In this document: piece after piece, positions 1 to 12,700 of the stretch
How the letters are laid out: each line of letters begins with the position of its first letter
How positions within the stretch are numbered: position 1 is the stretch's first letter
Origin: Branchiostoma belcheri
Lineage: Eukaryota; Chordata; Leptocardii; Amphioxiformes; Branchiostomatidae
Length of the DNA stretch: 64,000 nucleotides
Direction: 5' to 3'
NCBI RefSeq assembly: GCF_001625305.1
Contig: NW_017804032.1
Coordinates: 268,286-332,285, forward strand
The notes under the pieces: model-generated
Seen by the model: only the letters and a program-made list of their open reading frames with translations
The model's database searches: none
What the model was told of the DNA's origin: nothing
Translations under genes and position numbers: made by a program

Positions 1-315
1 AGTGACAAGTGTATCAAAAGAAGTAGGATGTGGCGTCCTCCGTCTCAATTTTTGTCAGTCGTAGAATAATGAAGATCCTCCTCTGTACCGAATTCTGCCA
101 GCGAAACTGTATATTTCGAGCAGTCTAGACGATAGCATAGTTGCAGTAAAGTATACAGCCTTCCCGCGGATATGCACGTATGCAGTTTTTGTTCCTGTTC
201 CATACTAATGTTGACGTCGCGCTGCGCCGATGTTAGGAGCCGATAATATCTGACACGGCCTCCCGCCGCTGACGCTATCGTTGCCTGCCTGATTCTTCCG
301 CTTATTGCTTCCTCA

Positions 316-600
316 CCGAACCACGATGGCGACGTATCTAGAACGGGCTGTCTGTAATCGGGCCTAGGAAAACAAATGTTGTGTTTCCTGTTTCCCGACC
401 GACCCTAGAAAAACTGCCAAGCTAGCTTTTTTTGTGTGGACCCCTGCAAGGCTTGAACGCCGAACCACGATGGCGACATATCTAGAACGGGCTGTCTTTA
501 ATTGGGCCTAGGAAAAAATGTGGTGTTTCATGTTTCCCGACCGACCCTAGAAAAAATGCCGACCCCATAGCTAGCCTTTTTTGTGTGGACCCCTTCAATG
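316..600. repeat. two-unit direct tandem repeat, period about 144 bp
   Basis: The segment starting CCGAACCACGATGGCGAC at 316 recurs at 460 and runs to about 600 with scattered substitutions, including the shared stretches TCTAGAACGGGCTGTC and TTTTTTGTGTGGACCCC. An inverted partial copy of the middle (GGAAACACAACATTTTTC) lies at about 821-857, so this may be one arm of a larger inverted-repeat element. Confidence 0.75.
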
Positions 601-1604
601 GACGTACATATTTCGAGCTGATCAACCTTTACTAGCTCCATGGTCTGACACCTGAGTGACGAAATATTGTTCAATCGATTTTCCAACATTGACAATGAAA
701 ATGAACGTGTCCTCGTGTAAGTTTTACTTTGTTAAACTGTATTGTATAAGTTGGATCACTAGAGGTCGCCAAAGCTTTAAAAAAAGAGATAATCCCTACC
801 TACCTAACCCTATTTTTTTTCAGGACTGAAACAGGAAACACAACATTTTTCTTAGGCCGCCTTGCTCCACTAGAGCATCTCACGCCGGAAGAAATATTTT
901 TAAAAATCGATACCTACAATATTAAATCGTATTTCCGCACGTATTTGCTGGTGTGTGCTTACACGTATTTTCAATGCAAATTATAGTTGTTTTATGCATG
1001 ACATAATTAATAGCTTCCCGCCATTTGCTGCTTAACGTTCGTATCAAAAATAATGACAAAAGACGATAAACTCGTTAATTTTGTTATTTTTTATGTTTCA
1101 AATGAATTGCGCCAGAACATATGCCATGCGTCGGTTAACATACCGTTGCGCTTGTAGTAAACTTATAAACCTTTTAGAATTAGATATTTTAATGTTATTG
1201 CTTTTTATCGTCCCTTTTTACACAAATTGGAATCGTTCAAGTACTTGTGTAAGAATATTTTTTTGATATTCTTTACCGAAAAAAAATTGCCCATCAAGTT
1301 CACTATCTGCTAAAAAGGTAGTACATGTAGTAAGTAAGAAAAATGACTTTATTTACACATCCAATATTATGTCCGTACGTGGCAAGACCGTACGTGTACT
1401 AGACTGTGGCCTCTTTTAGAGATAACGAATGTCTTTGAGGTTTGAAAAATCACATGATGTTATCGCTTTAAACGTTCCTCTGTTGATTTGCATTCAGTAC
1501 GCAAAGTAACATCCTGACTTTAGGTAACTTACTTAACCGTAGCGGATGCGCTTCGGGGGTATAGCGATCGCTATGAGATGTTCCAAAAAATATATTGGCT
1601 TTCT

Positions 1605-2050
1605 TCTTTCGTCGTAAAATAGCACAGTGTTTAGTATGCTATTCTTGTACGTGATGTCTCTATATATGAGCCAGAGAAAAGGGATTGGAATCTTGTTACC
1701 GCTGTTCGGAATGTGTTCTCAGGTCACGGTTTGTACATGATACTAGGGCCAAGGCTTCTTGGTGAAATATTACACTGTTTTAGTATTCCGTCTCGGAGCA
1801 TCAGTACCAGAAAACTCCACGGGAATCAGATATCGTTCGGAAATATATTATCAGGTCACGATTTCATGTTTCCAGGCACGGGAACAGGTACTTGAACCAG
1901 TACTTTTTCTTTCAACGTAAAATGATACCACATTTTAGTATGCTGTCAGGGTATACGCCACCTCAAGAACACTCCACGGGAATCGAATCTTGTTACCATC
2001 GGTGGGAATATTATTATCAAGTCACGATCTGACGATTTGAGGGACAGGAA
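1605..2050. repeat. degenerate tandem repeat, three units of about 150 bp
   Basis: Three successive segments share the same ordered landmarks: TTTTAGTAT or TTTAGTATG, then CACGGGAATC or a variant, then a TCGG-rich step, then TCA(G/A)GTCACG. Landmarks fall near 1612-1730, 1765-1865 and 1915-2030. Units have diverged and the lengths vary. No coding potential is visible. Confidence 0.6.
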
Positions 2051-2267
2051 AAGATACCGTCGCTAAGCCGTTACCACGGCGGTACGAGGTGCCCAGGGGT
2101 ATCGACTATTTACACATAAAGCGCACAGTAATATGAGTGGTGCAGTACGTGATGTCGACTGGGTTTTGGGGCGCTTAGGTCCGGTTGCATCGTTGCTTCC
2201 GGATCATTTTTAGACACGTTTGAATTGTACGCTCTATAACTCAAAGGAAATCAAATGGCCACGTATG

Positions 2268-2508
2268 TGTGGGTGTGGCGTAACGACAGAGCGTTCGGCT
2301 AGGAACCATGAGGTCCCGAGTTCGAATCCTGTCATGCCACCGATCTTGTGCCCTTGGGAAAGGCACTTTACACGAATTTCCTCACTTTATACAAATGGAT
2401 ATGCCGTTCGTTTATGCGTGTGTCTGCGTTGGTGGCGGCATAAAAATAAGTTGAAAACACTTCGTAAATAATAACAATGAATAAATGTTGGAATAGAAAA
2501 AGAAACAC
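2268..2508 (+). repeat. tRNA-derived SINE
   Basis: A tRNA-like head carries an A-box-like TGGCGTAACGAC and a B box AGTTCGAATCC at about 2319-2329. The body contains CTTGTGCCCTTGGGAAAGGC and ends ATGTTGGAATAGAAAAA. The whole body matches, in reverse orientation, the element at 30662-30919, so these are two copies of one family. Confidence 0.8.
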
Positions 2509-2794
2509 ATGTGGCCGGTTGTAAAGGAAGTTAAAAAAAAATTAACCTCCCTTTACATAACAGTTGATTTTGTATTGTATGTCTGTTTGTGAAATAGCCC
2601 CATGAACACATTTCAAATTATTGATACATTTTTATAATGATGTTATGCAATTGATTGATTTTATATTGCCCTCCAATCATACATTATTAGCATAATTAAT
2701 TGACGCTGTGACGCAAATCGTTTAGATGATAAGAACATAGTTTCTCATGATTCCTCATGATTTTTAATCTGTTTATTAGCTATGTGGATTGATC

Positions 2795-2830
2795 AATGAA
2801 TGAATGAATGATCTTTATTGCTCGACAGTT
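2795..2830 (-). repeat. LINE-3'-tail-like segment
   Basis: A (TGAA)n run is followed directly by GATCTTTATT, which on the minus strand reads AATAAAGATC and then (ATTC)n. This is the kind of 3' end seen in CR1/L2-type non-LTR elements. A similar junction occurs at 50101-50140. No reverse transcriptase ORF was seen nearby, so this can only be a truncated copy. Confidence 0.35.
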
Positions 2831-4035
2831 GTACATGGTGCAATGTATGGCAAGGATGACAATGTGATCTTTACAGTCATACTAGTCTATTCCTGGAAAC
2901 CGAAGCTACATAAATATAACGTAAATGGCGTATTGAAATGATGTACATTAAGCATTTCTGTCACAATTCTGTCTCTCTTTATAGCGCTACATACATATTG
3001 GCCTCGGTACATAGATATGGAGTCGGGGCATGACATAAGTAGATTGTCTAGGTTTGTCTTTGGCAAAGGTTTACTAAATTTACTTGTGACTATATACATT
3101 AATTTTTGTCAATCTACAGTAAAAGCCGGACATGTCATAAGAAAATGATTTAGCTTCCAAGCTATACTTAGCTTGTAAGAGCATAAAGGTACAACAAAGG
3201 TCTTTCAATCAATACACTACTAGTATATTGTTTTATGGTTCTCGGCGCGCCCATGGCTGTGTACTTTGTCCGGCGGCCGCCATCCGTGCTACAAAGTCGT
3301 TAACCTTTAAACGCATGACATCATGGCGGAGAGAGTCCACAGACAGTTGGGTCTGAATACGTTAACTTGTCGTCTGCTCGGTCACTTCTGCAGTCACGCG
3401 TACCCAGGGCGGGGCATTGTTAGTAAGGCCAGACACGTATGGGCATGAACATGAAGTCACGTTGTAAGGTGTACGGCTCAAACGCGACATATAGGATATA
3501 TTTTACCTCATTTCCTTCGCCAAGAAGGTTATGTTTTCGGTGCATCAGTATGATTTGGCAAAAAAAGTTAAACTTAATTATAAAATCTATATGGTCATGA
3601 AGGTTGAACAAATGACTAAACACAGAGTATAGAATGAAGATTTCTTCACATTTTCTTCTTCTTTTCCTTTCAAATTTATTTTGGCATTTTATACAACATT
3701 ATTATTTATTCCAATGTTTGTTTTGCAATTTATGAGATATATTTCCTCATTTTGCAGCTTCCTTGTACAATTATAGTATGGCCCAAACCTTTTTTTCGGA
3801 AACGGACGAAAATTATTCATGTTCGCTCGCATGTCATCCATATAATCAAATCAACATGGCCTAAATGACAATGATGAACTGCAACATGTTGTATTACTCA
3901 CCCTGACATCGTAATGATGACAGAATCGTTCATTTTCGTCGGATGAGTCATCGGTTTTCGCGCTTGTGGAATTGGACATCCTCTAAGCGACCTCATTCGA
4001 TTTAGAAATATGATGCAATGTAATGCATCTTTTTA

Positions 4036-4277
4036 CGTTTACCGAAGGAAAACATTGTTTTTGCTCTGTTTCCTCTTCTTCTTCTCCAAACCAATAAGGT
4101 CAATGACCTGAACCATGGTAACTAGTGTTGGGTTACATCATGTTGCAATTTTATAGCAGTGGGGATTTAGATTCCTGTCTGATCATATATGTGAATGTGT
4201 TTGAGTAAGAATTAACAGAGCAGACCACATGCGAAGGTAAACATTATGCATTTGCCTTGAAGATGTTACCTTTCTAG
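4036..4277. repeat. inverted-repeat element of the AGGTAAACATTATGCA family
   Basis: It starts with GTTTACCGAAGGAAAACA and ends with AAACATTATGCATTTG and ATGTTACCTTTCT. The interior has CCATGGTAACTAG, TTGGGTTACATCATG and GAATGTGTTTGAGTAAGAAT. A near-complete second copy is at 36269-36522, and partial or older copies are at 16941-17140, 26958-27150 and 28400-28517. No ORF is present, consistent with a non-autonomous DNA element. Confidence 0.75.
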
Positions 4278-4393
4278 TCTTTGTACGTTTTGGCTAGCAT
4301 CGATGTCATCTCCCAGTTTATAACTAAGGCAATATAGGATCACGCCCTAATTAGCATAGGAAAGACGCTATGATGCTGGATTGTAATTTGACC

Positions 4394-4470
4394 TCAGACT
4401 CGCCCCTCTACCTTCGGGCGGAAGCGGATTTTATTAGGTTGGACTTCTTGGAAGCCGTGCGTGGTGGGAC
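4394..4470. repeat. repeat shared with 4889-4960
   Basis: The stretch with GCGGATTTTATTAGGTTGGA then CTTGGAAGCCGTGCGTGG recurs 495 bp downstream as GCGGGTATTAGGTTGAAC then CTGGGAAGCCGTGCATGG. On the plus strand both can be read as AEA..IRL(D/N)F(L/W)EAV, a faint resemblance to a retroelement integrase segment, but the two open frames are short and I do not assign a family. Confidence 0.45.
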
Positions 4471-6326
4471 AATGAATCGGAATGTAGCCTAAGGAGATTT
4501 GAGAAGCACGCGGCGACGCGCGTTTCTGTCTCGTAAACGGTCGTTGCCATTTGATGAAGCTGTCTGACATATCACCCCTTGCCACATCCGTGCATACCAT
4601 AACTTATTGTGAGGAGGGAAATTTTAAAACGTATTAAAAGTCTTTCAGCATTCAATGCAAATGTATGACAACATCATGAAAAATAAGTAAAGATATTAGT
4701 AAAACTTGATAAATTTCGGATTCAAAACCGGATGAAAAGGCCTGGTCCTGAAACCCCAATCCTCTACGCCACCAAACATCACGGTGTTGACCTCTAATAC
4801 ACTTAAAGTTCGCCGTTCTGTGATATGGCATCGACCGTATGCGAGACGGAAATTAGCGTCGGCGACGCTGCATAGTAGTTGAGACTTGCCTGCGCCTTGC
4901 TGGCGGAGGCGGGTATTAGGTTGAACTTCTGGGAAGCCGTGCATGGTGTTGGGCATGTACTGATTGTTGGTGCGTGCGTCATGCATGACGTCATTTCTCA
5001 AACCATGGCAATTCCCGTCGCTTTGGTCCAACGGCTATGCAACACTTTTTGGTGGGTCCAGTGGCTTAATGATCCACAATCGGCGGTGTGCTGCATGTGT
5101 TTGATGGACTTACAATCGATAGCTTTAGAGGTCAATGCTGTGCGCTTGGCGAACGTTAATGGGAATGAGCGTAAGTTGCCGTGTTACATGCGCTGCACGT
5201 TGTACAATAATTAGTTCCAACATTAAACGTCGGGTTCGCCCAACGCAGCGCGCTCATAAAACGTTACGCACCGACTGTAGAATAACATGACCAGTCGGTC
5301 GTTAACCCCGCTTATTGTAAATCGTGGTTCATAGTCCATTCCGTTAAAATGGGGGCTCGAAGTCAGGCGAAATCAAGCATTTCGTATGTTGCCGCTACAA
5401 GTACTATAACGTCACGGTATATGTTTTTTTGCGACATAATGCTACACTTTACCATATATAGCACAAGTGTTAATGTTCTGAAATTTTGTTCCAACGTAGT
5501 AGGTAAACGCATGGGAGTTTCGGCAGTCTACCATTGAATTCAAATGACCAGTTGCCCAGGGTCACGTGAGGTAACGAGCATGCACGGAAGTCGATATCGT
5601 CCGCCGGCTCTGTTGAGTAACGGCCGGCCTGGCCAGGTCAGGGGTTTGCATAGGATGGCGTTATCGGGTTGCTTTCAATGCATAACGTTTCAGAATATTA
5701 TATTACCTGCATAAAATGCCTGGAGCAAGCGCACAGAACATTAAGTAGATGACTTTGAGACCGTTTGCGATACGTAGCTTTAAATCAAAACCATAGCTCG
5801 ATCTCGGTCAAAGTCTATTGAACGGCTGTGCAGTCAGTAGTTTATTATACCGACTGTGTTATATGTCTAGACATTAACTAAAGGACGCGACCTTGCCGTC
5901 CATACCGGCTGTCTGTACAGAACCACTCATCAATGGTTTCCGCAATGCGCTGACGACGTCAGCGGCGGCCTCTAGCGGCTGCAGTTCGTGTACGAATCGG
6001 CAGTGTCGCATATAGGGTTGGTGGTGATGTACAAACCATGGTTACCGGTTCCTCGTCTTGATCAGATACATTATTCATCACGTGGTCAAATCCCGCCCTG
6101 TTATTGGGCGAGTGGCTAATTTTAATTGACAGCAAGGAGGATATCTAAACCTCCTTGTTGAGAGCAACGATCGTGAGGTCTTTGAGATGATTTTTTTTCT
6201 TGAGTTGAAGAAAAATTACCTACTTTGTTACACAGTATGTATATTTGGTACTATACTAAACCTCATCATAATCATACGACCATATAAATAACATATCATT
6301 GAACTATTTTTGTCCCTCCCCCACAG

Positions 6327-6778
6327 CTGCTGCCAGATGGTTCGACCCCGTTACACTTGGCTTGTCGGGAAGGCTTCCATGATGTGGTGGACTATCTCAT
6401 TGTCAAGGGTGCAGATATCAACATCAGGTGGGCAGAATTTCAGGCTTGTCCACCTTTCTTTGTTGTCTGGATGAAAATTTTGTACTGTAAAATACGTTGG
6501 CAATGCTGTTGAATGCAAAGCGATCATCATAAAAGATACATCATTTTAATAACAATGAAAAATCACCATACAGTTTAACATTCAGTATATCAACCATGGA
6601 ACAGTTCAGATTAAGGCTAATAAATAAGTATTTCAGTTTTGCAAAGATCAGTAAGTAACTCATGATACCTTCCATCCTTTTCAGGGACTCTGCCGGGAAG
6701 ACAGCTTTGCAATATCAGGCACAAGCTGCAAGTAGTACCTTAGCCTCAAATGGAAGATTACAAGCATCAGAAGAACAG
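6327..6778 (+). other. extra N-terminal ankyrin-repeat exons of the BCOR-like gene
   Basis: The first visible exon (6327-6427) reads [18 protein letters not shown] then GADINIR, a textbook ankyrin repeat. The second (6685-6778) reads [17 protein letters not shown], the start of the next repeat, which then degenerates. The second exon ends in phase 0 and the giant exon at 7004 opens in phase 0 with SEEAADELN, so the join is frame-compatible. Vertebrate BCOR has ankyrin repeats only near its C terminus. The exons could instead belong to another transcript. Confidence 0.75.
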
Positions 6779-9700
6779 GTAACAATGCTGGTTGAGAATA
6801 ACCTTTGCCAATGAAATGAGCAAGCAATGGTGTCCATATACAGTTGTTAAGGTCGTTGTTGTCATTGAGATGTTACACATATTTGCTGAATGATTTAGTT
6901 TAAGTACTATTACATGTAGACTCATAGCTAACTCTTACCACATTTACGACTAGAAAAGATTTTCAAAATTAAATTTTTCTGGCCTTTTGTTCTTCTATAA
7001 CAGTCTGAAGAAGCTGCGGATGAGCTGAACATGACAAACCAGCTGAAGGCAAAACCTGATCCAAGGTGCAATGGACACGACAGCATGGAAAACAAGAGGA
7101 CATCCGAATCAGCTAGCACCTCCTCGCTCTCCCAAGACAGTAGACCTCCGCTTGCTGCTAGTACTCCCAATCTGGTGAAACTGCACAGCTTGAAACAGGT
7201 GCTGAGCACCACGCAGGGCAAGAGGAAGAGGGAAGGAAAAGATCATAGTCTTTCAGGCAGCAAGAGAATACCAGGGCAGAACGGTGTTCACAGCTATGGG
7301 GAAGGTACAAGAGTTGTCCCAAGGTGGTCTCCAGAAGCTAAGAGAATCTCGTCTAAAGACCTGGGCGCTATTAAACACATGGGAGGGGATGACAGACATA
7401 CCAGAACGGTTGCTCAGTACACACCAACGCCAATTGCTACTTTGAACGGATCCAAAGGGAAGGAGACGGAGAAAACAGGGATTGATGATTTGCCAGATGA
7501 AACCCCCTGCTCGCCTATGACAGTAACCCTACCTGGCAGTATCATCAATGCTGTCTCAAAGGTGAATGGGAATTCGACAATCAAAAGTAATAGAACTCCT
7601 GAGAAAGATGATAGAAAGTCTATGGCAGTAAGGCCTGACAACAAAGTTGGTTACAGAGATCCACGGACCACATTGAGGGAAGGAAGGTATCCAGGAATCC
7701 ATGTAACCAAAGACCCAAGACTTGCATCAAGGAAAGCTGTTTCTCCTCTGCTTAAAACAGCGTCAGAATCATCATCAATTGGTCATCTTAGAACAAGTGG
7801 AGCAGATTCCAATCATGATAGGGTAAAACCAATAAGTGATGAACATCCTTTGGGAAGTCAGCCAAAGAAAGTGACAGATGAAAAAGCACCTGAAAGTGGT
7901 GTTCGTGACACAGAAAATTCACAAGGTGTTAGAAGACACAGGGCGCTAAGGGTGTATTCATCAAGCAAAAGTAAAGAGAAAAGAAATGCTTTGAATTCGA
8001 AACAAAATGCTCGAAGCATGGCTGAGGAGATAGCAAGAGATTTGTTGCACATAATTCCCCTTCCTGAAGTCCCAGCTTCAGTGGAGACGTTACAGTCTTC
8101 AGAAAGTGTAAGGACCTCGTCTGTCAGAACATCGAAAGACAACTGTGTAGACACCTCAGATGAAGAATCTTTACGTAGACCTCCCCCACTTTTACACAAA
8201 AGTATTTTGACAAGCATGTCGAGTGAGGTGGATGCAGATAGGCATGACATTATCCCAACAATGACAAGTTCTGCAACAGAGTATGAGATGGAGACCCATC
8301 ACAAATCCAGGGCAAAACATGAGGCGACACAAAATGACAGCATGTCTGACCTGACAACGCCGCTGCAGATTCGTATCCCTAAACCCAGGGAGGCCATTCT
8401 GCTAGAGGCATGCCTTACCCCCTGAACTCAGTCCACAGGGGGACAGCCACTTGCTGCAAACCTGTACAGGCGATGACAATGGACCGCTGGGACCTGTCCT
8501 TGAAGAGGAACGGTTCAGCCGCATCCCACCTGCAATCCGCAGGAAACTCGAAAACCCGACACACACTCCAGCCGCCTGTCCTGTCTCCTAAACCCATCCC
8601 ACCCATTCCCTCCTCATTGGAGATGGCGTCACTTCGCACACGTTCCTCCCCCGCATTGCTGTCTCCTGACATTGCTCGCTCTCCCGTTCCCATCATGCAA
8701 GACTCCCCACTCTCCGAGACAGCGCGGCACTCCCCAAACACGGTCATGTACAACCCCCTCACCCTGCCTATCGCAAGAGGACTTTCTGGCAGACCAGAGC
8801 AGCCTCAGATCTTACCACATCTACCACGCTGTGAAAAGATGAGTCACGCAGGGGCAGCCCCCATTGGAGCCTCAACTGTTCATGGTATCCCCATGGCAAC
8901 TGTCGTTCCCAGTGTGGTTAGGAACTGGGGAGGGCATGCCCAGAATGGCAATGGTGTGTCTGAAGGTGTTCCCAGCAATGTGTTCATGAGACCTTCCTCT
9001 GCCTCTGACATGATGGGTCTGCTGGCATCAGCCAGTGTGCTCACCCGCAGGACTCCAACACTGGAGCAGCTGCTGAAGACACCATCCATGGTCAACAAGT
9101 CGCAGTCTGCACCCATCCTCAGTACTGCTGCTCCCCAGCCCACCACAACCCCCTCCGCTGTCGCTGCGACAATTCACCCGATGGCAGCCCCGATCCAGAG
9201 CATGGCGACAGTCAGTTCTCCACCAGTGACAATCTCTAAGCAACTCGCTGAGGCAACCATGGTTCGACCCATTGCAGCGTCATCACAGCACACAGCTCAC
9301 CCAATCACGCAATCTGCCTTCAAGCATGCAGTTCAGCCTCTCATGAGCTCTTCCCAGAGTACTGATGTGGTGGATGTTCAAGCAGCTACAATGGCATCCC
9401 TTCCATTCAGCAAGGAGCCCATCATTCAAGGAGCATCAGGACTGATGAAAGCTCATTCAACCTTTGAGCACGCTCCTACCAGAATGTCCCCCCAAGCATT
9501 GTCATGCGTACAAGATTCTCCCACTCGCTCACTGTCACAGGACATGCCTGGTACAGTCAGAACTCCAAAGAAAGAAGTGCAGTTGGAGGGAGTGGTATCT
9601 AGAAACAATGATGTTAAGACCTCTGGCAGTCCCAGTAAGATACACGAGTCAAGTAAGCTGACAGTACCTGTTTCGTCTCAGCACCCTGTTCTCGCGGTGC

Positions 9701-12700
9701 CTCCAATGGTTGTCGATTCCTCACCCACGCCTATAGAACGTAACATATGGTCCAAGCTGATGCCCCTGGGGCCTCCCGGAAACAGCCCGAGAAACTTAGC
9801 CAACAGCCCTCGCGACGCACGAGAACAGGAGGTGGCAGAGATTCTCTCCAATATGTCCACCCCCCTGGGCTCACCGGCCCCCCCACCCATGGAGTCCCCA
9901 TCCCCCTCCCCTCACCCCAGCAGACCCTCTACTCCACCAACAGAAGGCAGGACATTGCTTGGGGAGGGAGACACCAAACACATAGGTGCATTCCCATGTT
10001 TGGAGAGCATGCTTCAGAAACCTGCACTGTCCCACTCAGATAACACACCAGTGGCACCCAAGGTGTCACCCCCAAGTAGAACCGTGTATGCCGTTCAACA
10101 AAGTAAAGTAAAGACTAGGGTCTCGCCTCCTGCTAAAATCAAGAGCAGCCCAGAGTTCAAGACAAGGACAGGTTTGCCTGTGAAGATACAATCCGTCACC
10201 GACTTGAAGGTGCAACAACCAGGCTCTCACAAGGATGCAGACACCAGAAACCGACCAAAGGAGTCAATCTGTTTGGATAAACAGCCAATGACAGCGATGA
10301 AGACAGAAGTGACCGAGGGCAAAGCAGTAAAAGAGCAGGCTAATGTCTCACCATTGAGGATGTCTAGATCACCACATTCCCGACCATCTTCCACCTGTAT
10401 CCGAACAACACCAGCCAACATTGCTGCGATTTTGTCCATGAAGTCCAACCTGCCCACACAACGAGCCCTCTACCCCCTGCCAACATCAAACACAAACACG
10501 ACCACAAATTCAGTCTCGCCACCAGGATTTCCTTTCTCAAATCTAGGCTTTTCCATTACCAAAATTGGTCTCCCAAATTCTTCCCCAGGCATTGGACCGC
10601 ACACCTCAACTCCTACATCTACAAGCAGTGCACCTTTGACCACAGCGGGAGTTTCACAACCATTAGACACAAAGTACAGCACGATTTCTGGACATAGACC
10701 ATCCTGGGCAAGCAAAGTTGTTTTGCAATCACAGTGTAAAGAAGAAAATCTGACACAAAGTCATGACAGAGATAGAGAATCCTCAATAAGGAAAGAGGAA
10801 AGAGACGAAAAGGTGGAGGTGCATCGTTCGACTCCAGATGTATCAAAAACTGAACCAAAGTCGGTTGCTGCGTCAGCTGCAGTTTCCTCTAGTACGTCAA
10901 GCAACCAATCAGCTCCCAGTCCTGCACCAGTCACAGAACCATCTGAAGGGCCAGCAAGTGTGACATCATCACCTGAAGCTGTCATTGTACTGAATACTAC
11001 AAGTACGACAAATGGGTCTGCTAGGAAACCAAGAAAATTCACAAAAGCATCAAACAGAGCAAGAAGAAGAGAAGACAGATTAAAACAAATTGCAAGCAAA
11101 TCACAAAAACCTGCTAAAAGGGTGCCAGAGGAAAAGTCAGAAGGTCCTAGAAGTTTGACTGTTTCTGAAAGGATGACATCTGACCAAGAAGAGGACTGTC
11201 AACGAGAAATGTCAGACTATTCCACAGATAACAGAAGGTATGTATGAAACAAGTTATCTGAGGCTTTGCATCATTGTGTTTTGTGGGGAAGAAGATTGCA
11301 GTTTTTGTCAAAATCATGACATAATGTAGGAAAGTGATTTGTAGTCACAGTATGTAGAATTTGATCTTTTACTTTACATTTTGGAAACTGCTGAAATACT
11401 GGATGAAGGTTGCATATTAGTGTTAACACTATATTTCCACACTTCTTTCAGGGACTCAGAATCCAGCACTTTCAGTGACACGGCTGACACAAACATGGAG
11501 GGTCTCCAGCACAGGAGGTACGGAAGAAGGTCTGGTCCATTGTCACGGCGACAGGAGAGAGAGTTCCGGAGGCTGAAGGACTCGGAAGGCTTCGTCCGAG
11601 ACAAGAAGCCGCCCAAGACTATGAACCTGTATGAGGACACATCCTTACTGGGCAGAGAACAGAGATACCTTCAGGTAGAGAAGCTGACATTGAAATACAG
11701 TCTTTGGTTGAGAAACAGGGCTCGAAATACTGTTTTTGCATACATTTGTATGTAAACCCAGTACATGGACCAGTGCAGGTTAGGTGCACATAGACCTGCA
11801 CAGACACAATCTTTGGTATTTCGAGCCCTGAGAGACTAACCTCATGAATTTTGTGTGAACTTATTGTTGAGAGTATCCTGGTGTCCATCCAAGTCTAGCA
11901 TCAGTCCACTCCTTTGACTGCTTCCTTGATAAAAAGTCTAGCACCCCTTAGTATAGAAATGATTGGCATTTGGTTTTCTGTGCAAAATCTATGCTCCGAT
12001 GTGCTCTAAGAGGCAGGGTCCTCAGCAACAACATGGTAGCACGTTCTTAAGGCATTATTACAGGAAGGAGAATAAGAAACAGCGAAAAAAACCAATATGT
12101 TTTCCTTCTGCGAAGGTAAACATAAGTATAGGATAGATACATGCCAGAGTTGAGTTGCCTGAAATCATAACTTCTTGTGTTCCCTGTCCAGCGTGCTATG
12201 ATGCGGTTCCAGGAGATGGAGCTAGCAGACAAGGGTCTGCCTGTGGAGGCTGTCGTCAGGAAAACTCCCTCCAGCAGGCCTGTGGGGATGGGTGTGGGCA
12301 GGGGCAGGGGAGGGCGGCACATCGGTTCACACCACTCGTATGTCACGGTTCAGCACCATGGACCAGGGCGGCCGCCAAAGGCAGGGCACCCGCGGGGGCG
12401 TAGGAGAGGGATGTGGCAGCGGGGAGGTGAGAGATACCGATAGAACAACCAAGGCCACTCCAAGTTATTTTCTTAGTTTTCAGACATTTTAAGGTGAAAA
12501 TATAGCAAAGGGACATCACTAAACAAATCACAGAGAGGAAAACATGAACCAGACTTTATAAATTGAGTGCACCAAGCATAAACCTGGGTCTTAGGCTCTG
12601 ACTTTGCTACATACTGCTTAGCACATAGCACTTTATGGCAGTTAAACATAAATCACTTCCAGTAGACTTGCCCCCTTCTGTAGCACTTGCCAAACTGGTT

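Larger units (their letters stand above)
1..6326. other. gene-free upstream stretch (repeats only)
   Basis: No ORF here has codon character, splice-site framing or family motifs that I recognise. The stretch holds direct repeats, one SINE, a LINE-tail-like segment and an inverted-repeat element, listed separately. It could be intergenic or a 5' intron of the BCOR-like gene, whose first visible exon begins at an acceptor site at its right edge. Short 5' exons could be hidden here. Confidence 0.6.

Noticed and set aside
8410..8582. Reading from ATG 8410 as the start of a separate 945-residue gene
   Set aside because: The first 55 codons are in a frame that looks non-protein-like, while another frame there matches the flanking style; the downstream part continues in phase into BCOR exons.
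7858..11099. Minus-strand frames of 76-130 codons under the giant BCOR exon
   Set aside because: Shadows of a long coding exon; the plus strand carries the splice-consistent protein.
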